Assembly (NCBI GenBank): GCA_963920665.1 | Contig: OY987272.1 | Span: forward strand, 5,523,001-5,587,000 | Source: Straminergon stramineum | Lineage: Eukaryota > Streptophyta > Bryopsida > Hypnales > Calliergonaceae | Direction of reading: 5' to 3' | Length of the DNA stretch: 64,000 bases | Shown: positions 24,601-36,407 of the stretch, piece by piece | How positions within the stretch are numbered: the first letter of the stretch is position 1 | How the letters are laid out: the number at the start of each line of letters is the position of its first letter | Position numbers and translations under genes: made by a program | The notes under the pieces: generated by a model | Database searches by the model: none | The model's input: only the letters and a program-made list of their open reading frames with translations | What the model was told of the DNA's origin: nothing

Positions 24601-27600
24601 GCATCGACTTTCGGATCACCTCCGTCCTGGGCTTCAACCCTGGGTATTTAACATATGTTTCGCACGTGTAAGGATTAGTGTAATACATCAAGAACATCCA
24701 AGTTTGAATCAAAATGAAATTTTCAAAATTATGAAAATTCTAACATATGAAAATTAATGAAGGAATACTGGAAGCAAAAAAATTCAACGAACAAAGCACT
24801 CAGCACTGCTTTCAGTACATTACCGATTCTCCCTAAGAGCCATTCATCAAGCCGCAAGAACAAAAATATTTCAAACAAAACTGCAATGAAACAATCTAGT
24901 ATCTCTTAACATAGAGTAATTATGGATAAGGAAAACTAATTCTCACCAGTACAAAGATGCCGGTTTATCAGAGCGCCAATTGATGCCACGGCGACCCTTC
25001 CGTGCACTGTTGGACGCTATTGGTATATCTTCAGCGAGGGGTAAATCACAAATCCCTTTGACAAATTCGCCAGTCTTCCGCCAAACCTCAACTTTTATGG
25101 GAAAACGACCGCAGGGTACAATAAGAGAATAAGGTCTATGGAGGTATTCAACAAGCAGGAAATTACAGTCAGGCGATGAGTCCACAGAAGTGTAAATGGC
25201 GGGGGATCCAATGGGCTGTGTTTTCCCATCTAAGGTTACTAAAATTAGCTGCACAGTTGTATAATAATCAAAGAGGTCTTCGTCATGCTTGTCCTTTAAA
25301 AGGTCTTGGTAAGTACGATTCTGCACCACACGTTTCTGCTCGTTGGACTGAATATTGGGGCCAGCTGGAGTCAGAGGCTTCTTCGGAGGTTTTCCACGTG
25401 AGGCAGGGACAGTGCTTACTACTATTGTCTCATCGTCAACCCAAGAATACCTGAAAAAACATGCAAAAAAAGTCCTCAGGTAAGCAAGCTGTTCACCAAA
25501 TGAACTCCTCTTGGCTTATCAATCAATATTACTAATGAACTTTACAAACAACCCTTTCATAGTGCTATAGCTCACAAAACCAAGAAAGACGGATTCATGA
25601 TGTGATGAGACTATGATCAAATAATATTTTACTTAACATTTCAAATCACTTTTGCACCAAAAAACATGCAAGAATATGCCAAAGAGAGATGATGTAGGTT
25701 CTAGTATCCACTGAGAGAGTAAGCTCCACTAGATAGCCACCACTTACGATTGAAAGATGGTATTTAGGCAAATTTGAGGAGGGCCAATGAGCTTCCGCGC
25801 TTGCCCGCTCTTCACATCTGCAATCCAAAGACTCAACAATGAGGGAGGGCCATCCTCCTGCATTAAATCACACGTTGTCAGTAATGGCGAATTCATGTGT
25901 TCCCTTGTCATATATCCAGTAGGTGGCTACACCTAAGAAGACACCCATGAAGTACTCACAGTATCTCCATCTAGCCTATAAAAACGCAAAATGCCTTAAA
26001 AAAACAGACCTTAAAAAGTAATATGAGCAGAATTGTCGAAAAAAGAAAAACCAATACTAAATTTGGAGTTGTTAGCTAAATTCCTGCCCCATGATACGTC
26101 TAGGAAACCACTTGAAAGGACTGTTTCTGAGGAGGAAAGACACAAGAAGCCACAGCGAGGACTACTAAACAAACTATCCTAGTCCGAATCAGATCCTTTC
26201 ATAGAAGATATAAAGCCAAATGTGAGAGAGGCTGACCTCTTCAACGCCACGAACACTGAAAGCTAAATGTTGAGCGTCTGGTGACCTTCACATAGCACAA
26301 AATATGAAAATCAACGTAATTCAAAATAGAATAAGACCAGAAAAAACCTTTGAATTAAGTTAAAACACTAATTCTCCGGTGGTATGAGAACTGTCAAATT
26401 CCATGAGAATAGTGAGTACATCATGGCAAACCTTACCAGCTCACAAAGTTGATTTTGGAATCGTCGGGAAGACCACCAATAGACCGCCCAGGGCCTAAGG
26501 TCCCATCCTCCAGCAGCTTATGGATACTGATTCCAGTATAGAAGGACCTGAAAACAAGCTTTATCGCATCCGCACACGCTGCACTTATCAGTCACTCTCC
26601 AACTCTCCAACCCCATGCACAAGCATTCGACCACTTCAGCTCACTATCCGACTTTGGTATAGATAAAAGCTCTAATAAGGTGCTCAGTAAAATTAGACTG
26701 ATTCAGAAACTATTAGAAAACATCATAACAAGAATATTCCCCATAAATCGAGAGGAGATCTTTCTATAGTTGCTGTGTAGGACCTAAACAAGCTCAATTA
26801 AATGCGCACATGCTGCACTTATCGGCCACTAGCCTAGATTCAAGCCCAATACCAAGCACTTGAATGCTCCAGCTCAAGTTCATAAGTTAGTTTCGAAAAC
26901 TCAATTACAGAACTCTCAGTTAAAATAATACTGGAACTTGCAGAGGAAACATAAAGAGGATCTTTTCCATGATTCATGGGAACTATACAAAGGTCTCTCT
27001 CTGTATCATGAAGATACATAGCTACGACCATGGAATTAATGGAGAAGATTCTCCTTAGGATGTTATATAAAGATCCTAAAAGTCTTATTTTTAGTGTAAT
27101 CCCTGTTCTCTGCACTCCTGAGCTTCTCTCTACTCTGGTTCAAAATGCACATTCTTCAATAGAGAGTTATGGCTCTGTAAAGTGAAAGCAAAGCTTACAT
27201 CCTGCTCCGAGAGTTGTAATCAGGGTCAATGCGCAGGCCTCCAAGCTTAAGCTCCGGCTTGGCCAGTTCCGACACCGGAGGCAGTGAGCGCCGCTGCAAG
27301 AAGAGAATCTCATCCCGCTTCGGCGAAAACGAGAGCGCCGGAGTCGGTGGCGCGTCCACTATCTCCCTGATTTCTTTAGGCGGGAGCTGATATCCCGACA
27401 GCGCTGCTACACAACGCACAAAATTGGAATTGACAAATTCAAAAGAAGAGTTCCTTCGGATTTTTGCAGCTGTGGATTATCAAGCAATATCCACATCGAA
27501 TTCGGCACGATAGAAAGAACGACACTTAGCGTGGAACCTCAACCCCTAGAAATCATCCCTGCTACCACTTCACGTATTCAATACTCCTCAATTCTCAACT

Positions 27601-28342
27601 GACAAGTGGAAGTTAATTTGCAGAATCCACATGGCATCCTCAAAATGGAATTCACAGCAACTCGACGATTGATAAAATCACCAGGAGAAGAACCGCCAAC
27701 AAATGCCTAGTACTAATCTGCGACGTCCAAATCGAATTCGGCATGATAGAAAGAAAGGCACTTAGCCTGAAACCTCAAACCCTAGAATTCATCCCTGCTG
27801 CCACTTCACACCGAATACTACTCAATTCTCAACTGAATTCTAAAGATTCTCAGCTGGCAATGGGAAGTCAAATTCCAGAATGTACATAGCTTTCTCAAAA
27901 TTGAATTCAAGACAACTCATCGATTAATAATATCACCGGGAGAAGAACTGCCAACAAGAAGAACTACCAATCTAACCGAATTTAGATTTGCACTATCAAT
28001 CCATCACATTATTTAGGGTTTCACCCGAGGTTTACCATCCGAGTTGGTGGAGCCATTGCCCTTGTCATCGCTCGACGCCACCACCAGCAATTCCCTTCGG
28101 GTAGCAGACCAATACGTTGTTGCCAAGCTGAGCGTCGAAACGAAGCCGTGAGCTTCCTGCGGCACACCTACAAGCCATCTGGACTTCAATGAGCTCTGCT
28201 TCTCCTTCTTCAGCTGCTGCTGCTGCTGAGGAATTCTTGCAGCTGCCAAATGGTGCACCCATTTTGATCTATTCGACGAAAATGTACTCAGCAAACATCC
28301 CGAAGAGCCGCTTAGCTTGCTCGAAGCCGCGTGCATCGCCAT
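21630..28342 (-). CDS. CGEP: Chloroplast glutamyl endopeptidase (CGEP), S9 serine peptidase, 14 coding exons
   Basis: Nucleus-encoded stromal peptidase of the prolyl-oligopeptidase (S9) clan; the family cleaves after Glu. Coding exons in transcription order: 28342-28036, 27406-27199, 26547-26437, 26285-26237, 25857-25748, 25450-24947, 24639-24511, 24013-23717, 23573-23115, 23003-22938, 22657-22597, 22473-22324, 22128-21991, 21854-21630. All introns are GT..AG and phases match, giving 2814 nt and 937 residues, close to my recollection of about 960 for the Arabidopsis protein. The first ~90 residues are Ser-rich and basic, acid-free at the very N terminus, as in a transit peptide, and contain a short CAG-encoded Gln run. 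A propeller-like region follows (about 100-680), then the hydrolase domain. The catalytic triad is inferred from conserved contexts: Ser780 in GGHSYG, Asp854 in HGEEDNN, His888 in ESHGYS. The start is the first in-frame ATG; a second ATG lies two codons on. UTRs were not determined. The gene looks intact. Confidence 0.95.
26545..26885. repeat. Diverged direct duplication in CGEP intron 2
   Basis: Sequence at the 3' end of intron 2, from 26545 to about 26650, recurs in diverged form at about 26786-26885. Shared blocks are the GACCT.AA.ACAAGCT start, GCTGCACTTATC and the CAGCTCA region. One copy therefore abuts the exon 3 splice acceptor, and the second is a pseudo-acceptor region deeper in the intron. 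Moderate similarity only. Confidence 0.55.
27490..27960. repeat. Diverged tandem duplication in CGEP intron 1
   Basis: Intron 1 of CGEP (27407-28035) contains two collinear diverged copies of about 220-240 bases, roughly 27490-27705 and 27728-27960. Both carry, in order, the blocks TCGAATTCGGCA.GATAGAAAG, CTAGAA.TCATCCCTGCT.CC, TCAATTCTCAACTGA and GGAGAAGAAC.GCCAACAA. It is a local direct duplication of non-coding DNA that enlarged the intron; no function is evident. Confidence 0.75.
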
Positions 28343-28504
28343 CCACGGCGAAGAACACAATCTCTCCTTCGAATTTGAACGGAATTGGACTCGCAAAAGC
28401 TACAATTTCGATGGGACTGAGGGGTGCTTACAATTGCGGAAGAGATTTGGAGCAGAGGATGGGTTTGGAGAAGACCAACGGAGTCCCGTCGAGGTGTGGA
28501 AATT

Positions 28505-28550
28505 GAATTTCCACGTCAGACTTTGGTCCACGTCATCATAAACCAATCAA
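28505..28550 (-). promoter_or_regulatory. Paired TGACGTGG boxes and CCAAT box upstream of CGEP
   Basis: On the minus strand, about 170-205 bases before the CGEP start codon, the octamer TGACGTGG occurs twice (28528-28535 and 28511-28518), 17 bases apart start to start. GATTGGTT, a CCAAT-box core, lies just upstream at 28541-28548. ACGTGG is the core of G-box/ABRE sites bound by plant bZIP factors. Position and spacing suggest a proximal promoter; binding is inferred from the motif alone. The transcription start is not known. Confidence 0.5.
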
Positions 28551-28574
28551 AAGTATGTCATTCATAACCCTTAA

Positions 28575-28794
28575 CTTAAAGGACGGGCTGGTGATCGTGG
28601 AAATCAGGCATTTTGGAACCATATGACATCATCTACTTTACAAAAATAAAAAATAATCATTGGGAGTCAAACTATTGTTGAAGATCTTCCCTTTTCACCC
28701 CTAATTCCGAGGATGAATAGTTGCACTTCTGTCCTGTACAAGAGAATTCCTTGTCATTCATCGGACAAAAAACATTCACCTTGGCGTTTAGGGG
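28575..28794. mobile_element. Family X MITE, first of a chain of three, 220 bp
   Basis: TTAA at 28571-28574 and 28795-28798. The left end is CTTAAAGGACGGGCTGGTG; the right end reverse-complements to CCCCTAAACGCCAAGG. It has a TGACATCATCTACTTTA block and a TTGCACTTCTGTCCTGTAC block. The CGEP upstream boxes begin only ~25 bases away. Confidence 0.75.
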
Positions 28795-28798
28795 TTAA

Positions 28799-29021
28799 CC
28801 CTATAAGGACAGGTTGTTCACTGCAAAAACCTTCCTTTTTTGAAACAATGTGAATCATCTACTTTAAAAATAAAAATAAAAATTATTAGAGGTCATACAA
28901 GTGTGCAAGACCTCTCCCACTTTGCAAAAAATTCCAAGGATGAACAAGTGCACTTCTATCTCATATGGGAGAGTTCTCTGTCATCCATCAGACATTTAGT
29001 ATCCATGGCAGCGTTATAGGG
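28799..29021. mobile_element. Family X MITE, second of the chain, 223 bp
   Basis: The left TTAA (28795-28798) is shared with the previous copy. Left end CCCTATAAGGACAGG; the right end GCGTTATAGGG is followed by TAAA, probably a decayed TTAA. Same orientation as its neighbours. Interior blocks ATGTGAATCATCTACTTTAA and CTGTCATCCATCAGACA match copy 1. Confidence 0.75.
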
Positions 29022-29177
29022 TAAAAAAAACAAAAATACTCATTGGAGGTCAAACTATTGTACAAGATTTTTCTTTTTCGCACAAAATTACAAGGATGAA
29101 TAATTGCATTTTTTTCTTACATAAGAAGTTTCTTTGTCATCTATTAGACAAAAAACGTCCTTGGTGTTGTTTAAAGG
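29022..29177. mobile_element. Family X MITE, third of the chain, left-truncated
   Basis: This copy keeps the CATTGGAGGTCAAACTATTG, ACAAGGATGAATAATTGCA and GTCATCTATTAGACAAAAAA blocks of family X and the end TGTTTAAAGG before TTAA at 29178-29181. The GGAC-side terminus is missing. Confidence 0.65.
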
Positions 29178-29181
29178 TTAA

Positions 29182-31750
29182 GCATATTTTCAACCCTCAA
29201 GGATCTTAGGAAAAAAGGGATATCTTTTCCAAAATGGGATACAAGTTAAGTTAATAATTCCTTAACTTTTATAATGATTGCACACTTTAAAACCATATGT
29301 TTCCTTGATTTATTAGTGAGAGATGTTTACTTGCCTAAATGACAAACTTCATCTACTTCCTATAGAAGATTGGGTTTTAGAATGTTGTAAGCTTATATGT
29401 GAATTCTTCATCTTTGTTGGATGTGACCTTAATGTAAGGTAGAAATTGTGGTGCTAGAATGCAAGTCTAAAGTATATATAGGCATGGTGGACCTAGAATT
29501 CATTTGCATCTCTATAATGTGTTTACATATGTAGAATGTTTCAAAGGTTGAATTATTGGACAATGAATGTAGATAGAGATGCATTAGGTATTGAATCCAC
29601 AATAGCTATGTATACCTATCTACACTCTAAATAAAGTTTTGATATGGATACCACTTATAAAATAGTGTGATTTTTTATAGTGTTTTTTTGGATAAGAAAA
29701 GAACTATTGGAAATTTATAAAAATTAGATGATTGTATAGACGGCATAGTTGCAACATGTATGGAGTTGCAAACAAAAATTTTAGCATAGTTATTACATAC
29801 AAAATATATTGCACAATCACACTACAGGAGTCGCATCTTAAACTCTTAATGGTACCTATATCAAAACTTTTCCCTCAAATGCAATTTGACAATTTCATTG
29901 GAGCTTGAGAAAGACTTACTTGTCTAAGAGACAAATCCATAGTCGTTTATTAGAGGGACTAAGTCAATATCACACTAGTAGAAAATTCGGTTTTTCTATT
30001 GATTTGGTTGCATTGACCCGGTCACTTTTTGACAAAAATCTGTTGAGAACAATAGATTTCAACCTTTCAAAAATTGTCTAGCTTCAAGCCTATAGAAAAT
30101 TTAAAAATAATAGGGATTATTTAGGCTCAAATTTGGGGATTTTTTAATGAGAATTGAGGCAAATCCTATAGAAGTTACCTTGTTGTTTTTCAAAAATAGC
30201 GAGAAGTCTAAACATATCCTACAAATCTCTTCCAAGATTCTACCTTGTTTTTGACACTTTTGCCTTCTAAAAATGAATACAATTGATAATTTAATGGAGC
30301 AAATATTACATTCTTAGATTGCATCTATCTAAACCCAAAATTTTAATCAAATCAAGTAAATATTTGGAGGTGCACATGAAGTCGTATTGACATTGGAAGG
30401 TGAAAACATGGTTCATTTTTATTTATTTCATTTAGTTCTTCCATTTCACTCCGTAATAAGGAATACAACTGAGAATTTAATGGAGTAATTCATGCCTTAG
30501 AGAAATATTGGAGAAATATTGATATAAAAATTTTAAAAACTATATTGATTACTCATTTATATTTGATTACCTATTAGTGAGTGGAAAAATTGGTGTCACC
30601 TAGAAAATTAGAGTGAGAATTAAAATAACTTCAAATTTTTATTTGTATGAAAATTGATACAATTCAATAATATTCCAACTTATACTAATTCAAAATAGTG
30701 TGACTTTAGTACATTAGTGGCACATGCACACACTATTATAACAAATAGTGTAGTATATGAGTAATAAAATCATATACCAAAGAGTGTAGAAAACTAAAAA
30801 CAACACAAACTACTCACCTTTACAACATAACTCCAATTGAATCCTCACCTTTTTTTTCATAGTTTGAATCAAGTTTGACCAAAACATATCTATTTTTAAA
30901 ATGAGCCAATGTTTAGTGGCCAACTTCAAATGACCTACCAATTCGTACACAAAATAGTGAAATCGAGTTACCTCTCACTAATTTCTTGACATGTGATACT
31001 ATTTAAATATTTACTATTATTGTACAAAACTACATTGCTTTTGAATTAGACCTTGTTGAAGTTGGGACTCATGAAGTCAACCTCTATGTGTACAAATGGA
31101 AATATGTGTAGAAAAATTTGTTGACTTTGCTGACTTATATAGTATCTTTCTTGGGGTAAGCCAACCAAATTGTTAAGGAACTTAAGGCAACCTAATTTCA
31201 CTATTTTTTGTAGAAGATATTTATATATGCTATACAAAATTATGAGTTTACAACTATTTTTAGTTTTCATCAAAGGAGTTTTAATCTAAATGGTTAAGAT
31301 GTATAATAGTACCTCAATATTATTGATGTGGTAAAATTTGGAAAAATATTCATTAATATTTTTCTTACCTTTCAAAGCATTTTACATAATACACTTGATC
31401 TAATCTTTTTATGATTGGCTAAAACTTCATCTTCTATTGATTAGAAAAAATTGTCTAATTACTTGATGTTGAAAGCATCACTACTTTCTACCCAAAAGCT
31501 AAATTTAATCACATCAATAACATTGAACACATGGTATTTGTTTCAATTGAAAATAATTGGACAATAGTAGTTTCAATTTGCAATGAACCTATATACAAAA
31601 ATATATTTTTGCATATATGCGGAAAAAAAGGAGAAAAGCTTTCACCAAAGGATTTCTTGTAGCTCAAGCCCAAGGAACCATTGCAAAGTACTTGAATATG
31701 TCATCAAGAATTAATCCTTAAACAAGAAATAATCTCTAAAGGAAAATATT
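29182..31750. other. AT-rich DNA, no gene recognised
   Basis: A lone CACTAGTAGAAAATTCGG at about 29973 looks like a CACTA-type end without a partner. No coding or RNA feature is supported. Confidence 0.5.
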
Positions 31751-31958
31751 GACTACAAGAGAAATGGGTGTTTCAAGTATAGTCTTAGTAGTATAGTCTT
31801 TTAAGGAATGACCTATAATTAAAGGAGTCTTTTAAGTAAAACTTTACTAAAAATATATGTATTTTTTAGTAAAGTTTTACTTAAAAGACTCCTTACAGGT
31901 CATTCTTTAAAAGACTATACTACTAGGACTATACTTAAAACACCTTTCCCCTATAGTG
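31751..31958. mobile_element. Hairpin MITE with CACTA-like end, 208 bp
   Basis: The two arms are near-perfect inverted copies around a centre at about 31855, carrying AAGTATAGTC, AGTAGTATAGTCTTTTAA, GGAGTCTTTTAAGTAAAAC and CTTTACTAAAAA blocks. The right end reads CACTATAGGGGAAAGGTGTT on the minus strand; the left end is a decayed GACTACAAGAG. Flanking ATT/ATC could be a 3-bp target duplication. CACTA affiliation is inferred from the end and the 3-bp duplication. Confidence 0.7.
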
Positions 31959-31961
31959 ATC

Positions 31962-33534
31962 TTAATTCTTAAACTTGAGAAAGAAAATTGAAAAATGTGC
32001 ACAAATTATCTAGAGAGTCAATTGGTTTAAAATCCCATATTCTAATATTCTTGAGAGAGGCATATATGGTAAAATAATTGATCCACAATTCCACATGCAT
32101 TCAAAAGAGTATTTTGACAAGGATATGAAATAATACAAATCCATTTCAATTTAAAAATTCTCTAAAAATTTGCAAATTTACAAAATGTTATGAAGATATC
32201 ATATGAATATTTTCAAAATATTATTTTTGAGGGGATAAATTGGAACTACTCATCTTTCAAAGTGGTTTACTTCTTACACATCATTGAATAAAAGTAATTC
32301 TATCTTGCACTCGCATGATTTTTAAGATTTCTATACAATGCCCTTCCTAAGGCAATACATGCATGCATTCCAAATAAAATATAAGTGTTAAACAATATAA
32401 GAAGAAATCTACATGCATATTTCAAAAAGGATGTCTATAAATTGAATATTGAACTAATGAGTAGTTACTACACAAGCAAAATAAAAACAAAAGCCTTGAA
32501 TGAATTACCTATCCCTTTATGGCATGCAATTTAGCTCAAAGCATAAAAAGTATAAAGAATCATGACATAGAAATTTTCATTTGAAAACTCTTTGGAAGGA
32601 TTGAATCAAAGTCTTTTGAACTCCTAGTTCAAATTGTCCTTACTCCTTGTTTTACTATGTAATTTCTCTTTCTCATCCTCAAAATGTGCATGCCTAGAAA
32701 ATTGCAAAATATTGAAGACTATAATTCATGAGTGGGTTTTGTTTACTTTTAGGTTTAAGACCATAATTCTTCAATGGAACTAAGCAAATATGACAAACTA
32801 AACTAAACTAAAAAATAAAGGTCTTAGCTGCAAATTCTATTTGGAATAAAACCTACAATTACAAAACACAAATAGGCTTTAACAACTTCTCCAAAATAAT
32901 CCCAATCAATAACAACATTGACTAAAAAGACCCATTCTAGACACTAACCTAAAATTAGAGGAAATTACATCCTTCTTTGATATAGCAATATACTTTAAAC
33001 TAACATAAATAATTTAAAAGTGATTCATATTTTTAATAGAAAAAAATATTTAGAATGCATGGAGGAAGGCATTTTGTAAGTGAAGATATTCAAGAGTTGA
33101 ATATAGCATGTATTTTGAGCATATCTTATAACATTGTTTGCATTAGATATAGAACACAAATCTACCTATCAGTAGGCATACATTACATAGTGTAAAATGC
33201 AGGGTTGCTAAAGTATGAGTAGGAAGCAGTAAGCGTTGAGCATTAAGCAACGATCAATGAATAGTGAGTAGTGACCGTTTCTAGAAAATCTTATGAATTT
33301 TCTTAACTTTCTACCTTGAGATGTTTATGTTTGTGGTTTAGGGTAAACACCTATGAAGATAATTGAGTTTAAAGAAGATGAATGGATTTAGGATGAATTT
33401 TTTATAGTTGACATTGTTGGATGAAATACATCTATTGTTCATTGCATTGGATGCTAAATAACTATTTCATGGGACTACAAACTAAGTTGTTTAAGATAAG
33501 GATTGATGTCTAAGTACTTTAAATCAAAGGTAGA
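31962..33534. other. AT-rich DNA, nothing recognised
   Basis: No conserved ORF, repeat border or RNA signature was seen. Confidence 0.5.
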
Positions 33535-34990
33535 GAATTTGTCAAAGGACCCTCCTTCTATTAATTTTGGGGGTTATTTAAACCACAATTTGAAATTCAA
33601 AAAAAAATTCAAAAACATTTTCTTGAAAGGAAATTTTTTATTTTCAAGAAAAAAGTTATTTGAATAAATAATTTTTTTTTTTAAATATCAGCATATGGCT
33701 CCTTGGATCCAAGGACCGATTTCTTGTTGCTAAAGGCCCCCTCCCTCTACTAATTTGGGGGAAATTTTAATTTAATGTTTTTCAATCAATTTTTTTTCAA
33801 AAAAATTTATTTCATTTGTTTTTATTTTTTATTCAACACATGGCTCCTCGGAATTTTAGGAACCCTTCCTTAGTGCCAAGAGAAGGATCCTAGAATCCAA
33901 GGAGCCCTTCCATAGTGCCAAGACAAGGCTCCTAGAATTCAAGGAGCCTTTCCTTAGTGTGAAGAGAAGGCCCCGTGAATCAGGAGCCATTTTTTGATAC
34001 TAAAGGACCCTACCTCTATTTGGAGGGTTCTACAAAGTTCCCTTACAACCAATGGAAGGCTCTTTGGAGCCCAAGGAGGGCTCTTCCAAATCTGAGGAGT
34101 CTTGTGATGAATAATTTTTTATTCTTTAAATAATTTTTTTTGAAAAAATACAAATAAAAAATTGCAATTAATATAACCCCCAAATTATCTTCTAAGAATT
34201 CCGACAACCATTTTCTGGATGATGAACAAATTGCAACTCGAGTTTCACCCTCCTTATTGCTTGGATGAAAGTTATCCTAATTTGTAGAGATACTTTATCA
34301 AGTTGTTGTCCTATCTAAGGGTTGGATTTGGTGTTACTAGACTACATATTTTTCAAAAATTACCAATGTGGAAGTATGTCAAGTGGTTGACTAAGCCAAA
34401 ATTGCATTAACTTTAGTTCAAAACTAAATTTGCCAAAATGAGGTCATAGATTTTAATAGCACAAAAATTTTTAAAAATCACTATGTGAAGAAAAACTCAT
34501 TTCAAATCCATTCTAACAAATTTTACTCAAAAAATGATAATATTTTTCTAGTAATTGAATTTTGAAGAAATTTTGGTGTTTTTCTTTCAAAATTTTTCAA
34601 AATTATTGGTAATAGCATTGGTGAATCTAACCTTATAGATGGAATCTTCAACTCATAGTCTACAACTTTTCTTTGTATATCAATTCCAAAATAATCTTCC
34701 AAATAGTACTTTATAACAAATTTTTTAAAATTGTCAATTCTAGGGATGACTCTGGACGCTTAGGGGTTAATAGAGGGAGTGTACCTTTGGCAACAAGAAA
34801 TTGCTTCTCTGATCCAAGAAGCCATCTATTGAATAAAATAAAATAAGATAAAATTTTAATTTTAATTTTTGAAGAAAAAAATTGAAAAAAAAAAATGGAA
34901 TTTTTTGTTAAAAACTACAATTCAAATAACTCCCCAAATTAATAGAAGGAGTATCCTTTGACAATTAGAAATGGCTCCTTGGATGCAATG
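33535..34990. repeat. Large imperfect inverted complex
   Basis: GTCAAAGGACCCTCCTTCTA and the following TTAATTTTGGGGGTTATTT (33541-33580) return inverted at about 34920-34965. Inside, AATTTCTTGTTGC(T/C)AAAGG and CTCCCTCTA(C/T)TAA at 33719-33765 return inverted at 34762-34805. A GGCTCCTTGGAT.CAA block flanks both arms. One TTAA-family end is embedded near 34755-34768. No ORF. Confidence 0.55.
33842..33969 (+). repeat. 42-bp minisatellite, three units
   Basis: Units at 33842-33885, 33886-33927 and 33928-33969 follow GG(A/C)TCCTAGAATCCAAGGA then GCCCTTCC.TAGTGCCAAGA.AA. The first unit is the most diverged and a broken fourth starts at 33970. The unit derives from the GGCTCCTTGG block of the surrounding inverted complex. 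Confidence 0.8.
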
Positions 34991-35910
34991 AGCTATCTTC
35001 CAATTTTTTTTTCTATTCTTTGATTCTCAAAGTATCTAGAATTGTTTTCCAATTTTTCTAAAAATTGAATGGATGACATGGATGAAATTCATTCACACAT
35101 CACCTCTATGGTAGTACTTTTCATGTTGTAGGAGAGGCTATGCTATCATTCTTGGCCCTACCTACAAGATTTGAATGCTAATATACTACATGAAGCTTAA
35201 TTTTTATAGCAATAAATTGATATTTTGAAATTTTTATTTTTTGTAATTTTTATTTTGGTCATTTTGACATTAATATTTTTAGATCTAACATCACTATTTA
35301 TGACTCTAACATGTCTATTTTTAGAAAAAAGTCTTAGTGAGTGCTCAAGTCTAAATGCTCATTGCTCAACATTCACACTCTAATATTGTTGATTTAAGAA
35401 TTTTGATGTTTCTTGTTTTAGAATTTTGAGAATAATTTTAGTGCTTTTTTAATCATTGTAATCCACTTAGTAATTACAATTGTAGTTTTTAGGCTCATTT
35501 TATATAAGAAAATATTCTCTTGTTAAATAATTTGTCTCAATTAAAATAAATAATTAAATATCCATGTGGAATAGAGTGTGTAGACTTTTTAGGTATTGAT
35601 GGATAGAGTTTATATTCCAAAGTTGTTTGGTATGTCTATGTCATCACTATTTTCCAACTAGGCATTGTAAATTTTTCTTGTTTCCTCAAATTATTTTTGT
35701 ACCGGGCTTTTTCTTTTTTCTTTTTTTCTTTTTTTTAGCTTTCATATCCTAGAGCTAGATTTTAGAAAAAACTTTTGTCATTTGTGATTATGTTCACAAA
35801 ACAATACACTTTAATAGATGCTCTGACGTATTACTAGTTTTCTCCTTGGGTTTCTAGAAATCCAAATTCTGTGATGCAATTACTGTTATTTTAAACCATG
35901 ATTGCATAAT
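34991..35910. other. AT-rich DNA, nothing recognised
   Basis: Only short chance ORFs and a T/C-rich tract near 35705-35740. Confidence 0.5.
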
Positions 35911-35911
35911 A

Positions 35912-36407
35912 TGCTGATTACCTAATGACACTCAATATTTCAGGATGCAATAACCATCTGAAATTAGGAATGAGTATGAGAACTAATTGTCAATTTGGCT
36001 TATTGACGGCATATGATTTATTTGGCATGCATGAGGATTATGTAAATCCCAGCCCTTAATAGCTGGAGGCTCACAATTAAGCCTCAAATTGAAGATTGAT
36101 GAGCTAACTACAGTAACTGACAACTACTGTTCTGTTACTGTATACCATGGATTAGTTGGCAAATCACCATAGCATACAAATGGATTATTAAAATCCATAG
36201 CAAAACATTGGATGATACCACCATTCACTTACCAGCTTGGGCTTAGCTCTTATCAAACCAGTCATAGTTCAATCATACTGTGGAGTCCACACTTGCTGTT
36301 TGAGCAAACATTTGTGCTATGAATAAAAGTAGAGAGAGCTTCGACTTATTGTTTTGCTTGGTCGAAATTACATCACTTACACACGGAGAGATGACTACGT
36401 CTCAGCA
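35912..36407 (+). mobile_element. Possible solo LTR (weak)
   Basis: The segment starts TGCTGATTACC and ends GTCTCAGCA, short inverted TGCTGA/TCAGCA ends of the LTR type. Near its 3' end, GAATAAAAGTAGAGAGAGCTTC is followed by a T/G-rich stretch, resembling the poly(A)-signal/R region of plant copia-like LTRs. Flanks ATAAT and ATCAT match only 4 of 5, with a one-base shift, so the call is tentative. Confidence 0.35.

Noticed and set aside
28016..28396. Longer CGEP first exon starting at 28396 and running to the stop at 28016
   Set aside because: The codon at 28396 is TTG, not ATG. Reading through also ignores the GTAAAC donor at 28035, whose use gives a perfectly phased junction to conserved sequence.
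29973..29995. CACTAGTAGAAAATTCGG as the end of a CACTA element
   Set aside because: No inverted partner or matching 3-bp flank was found within a plausible distance.
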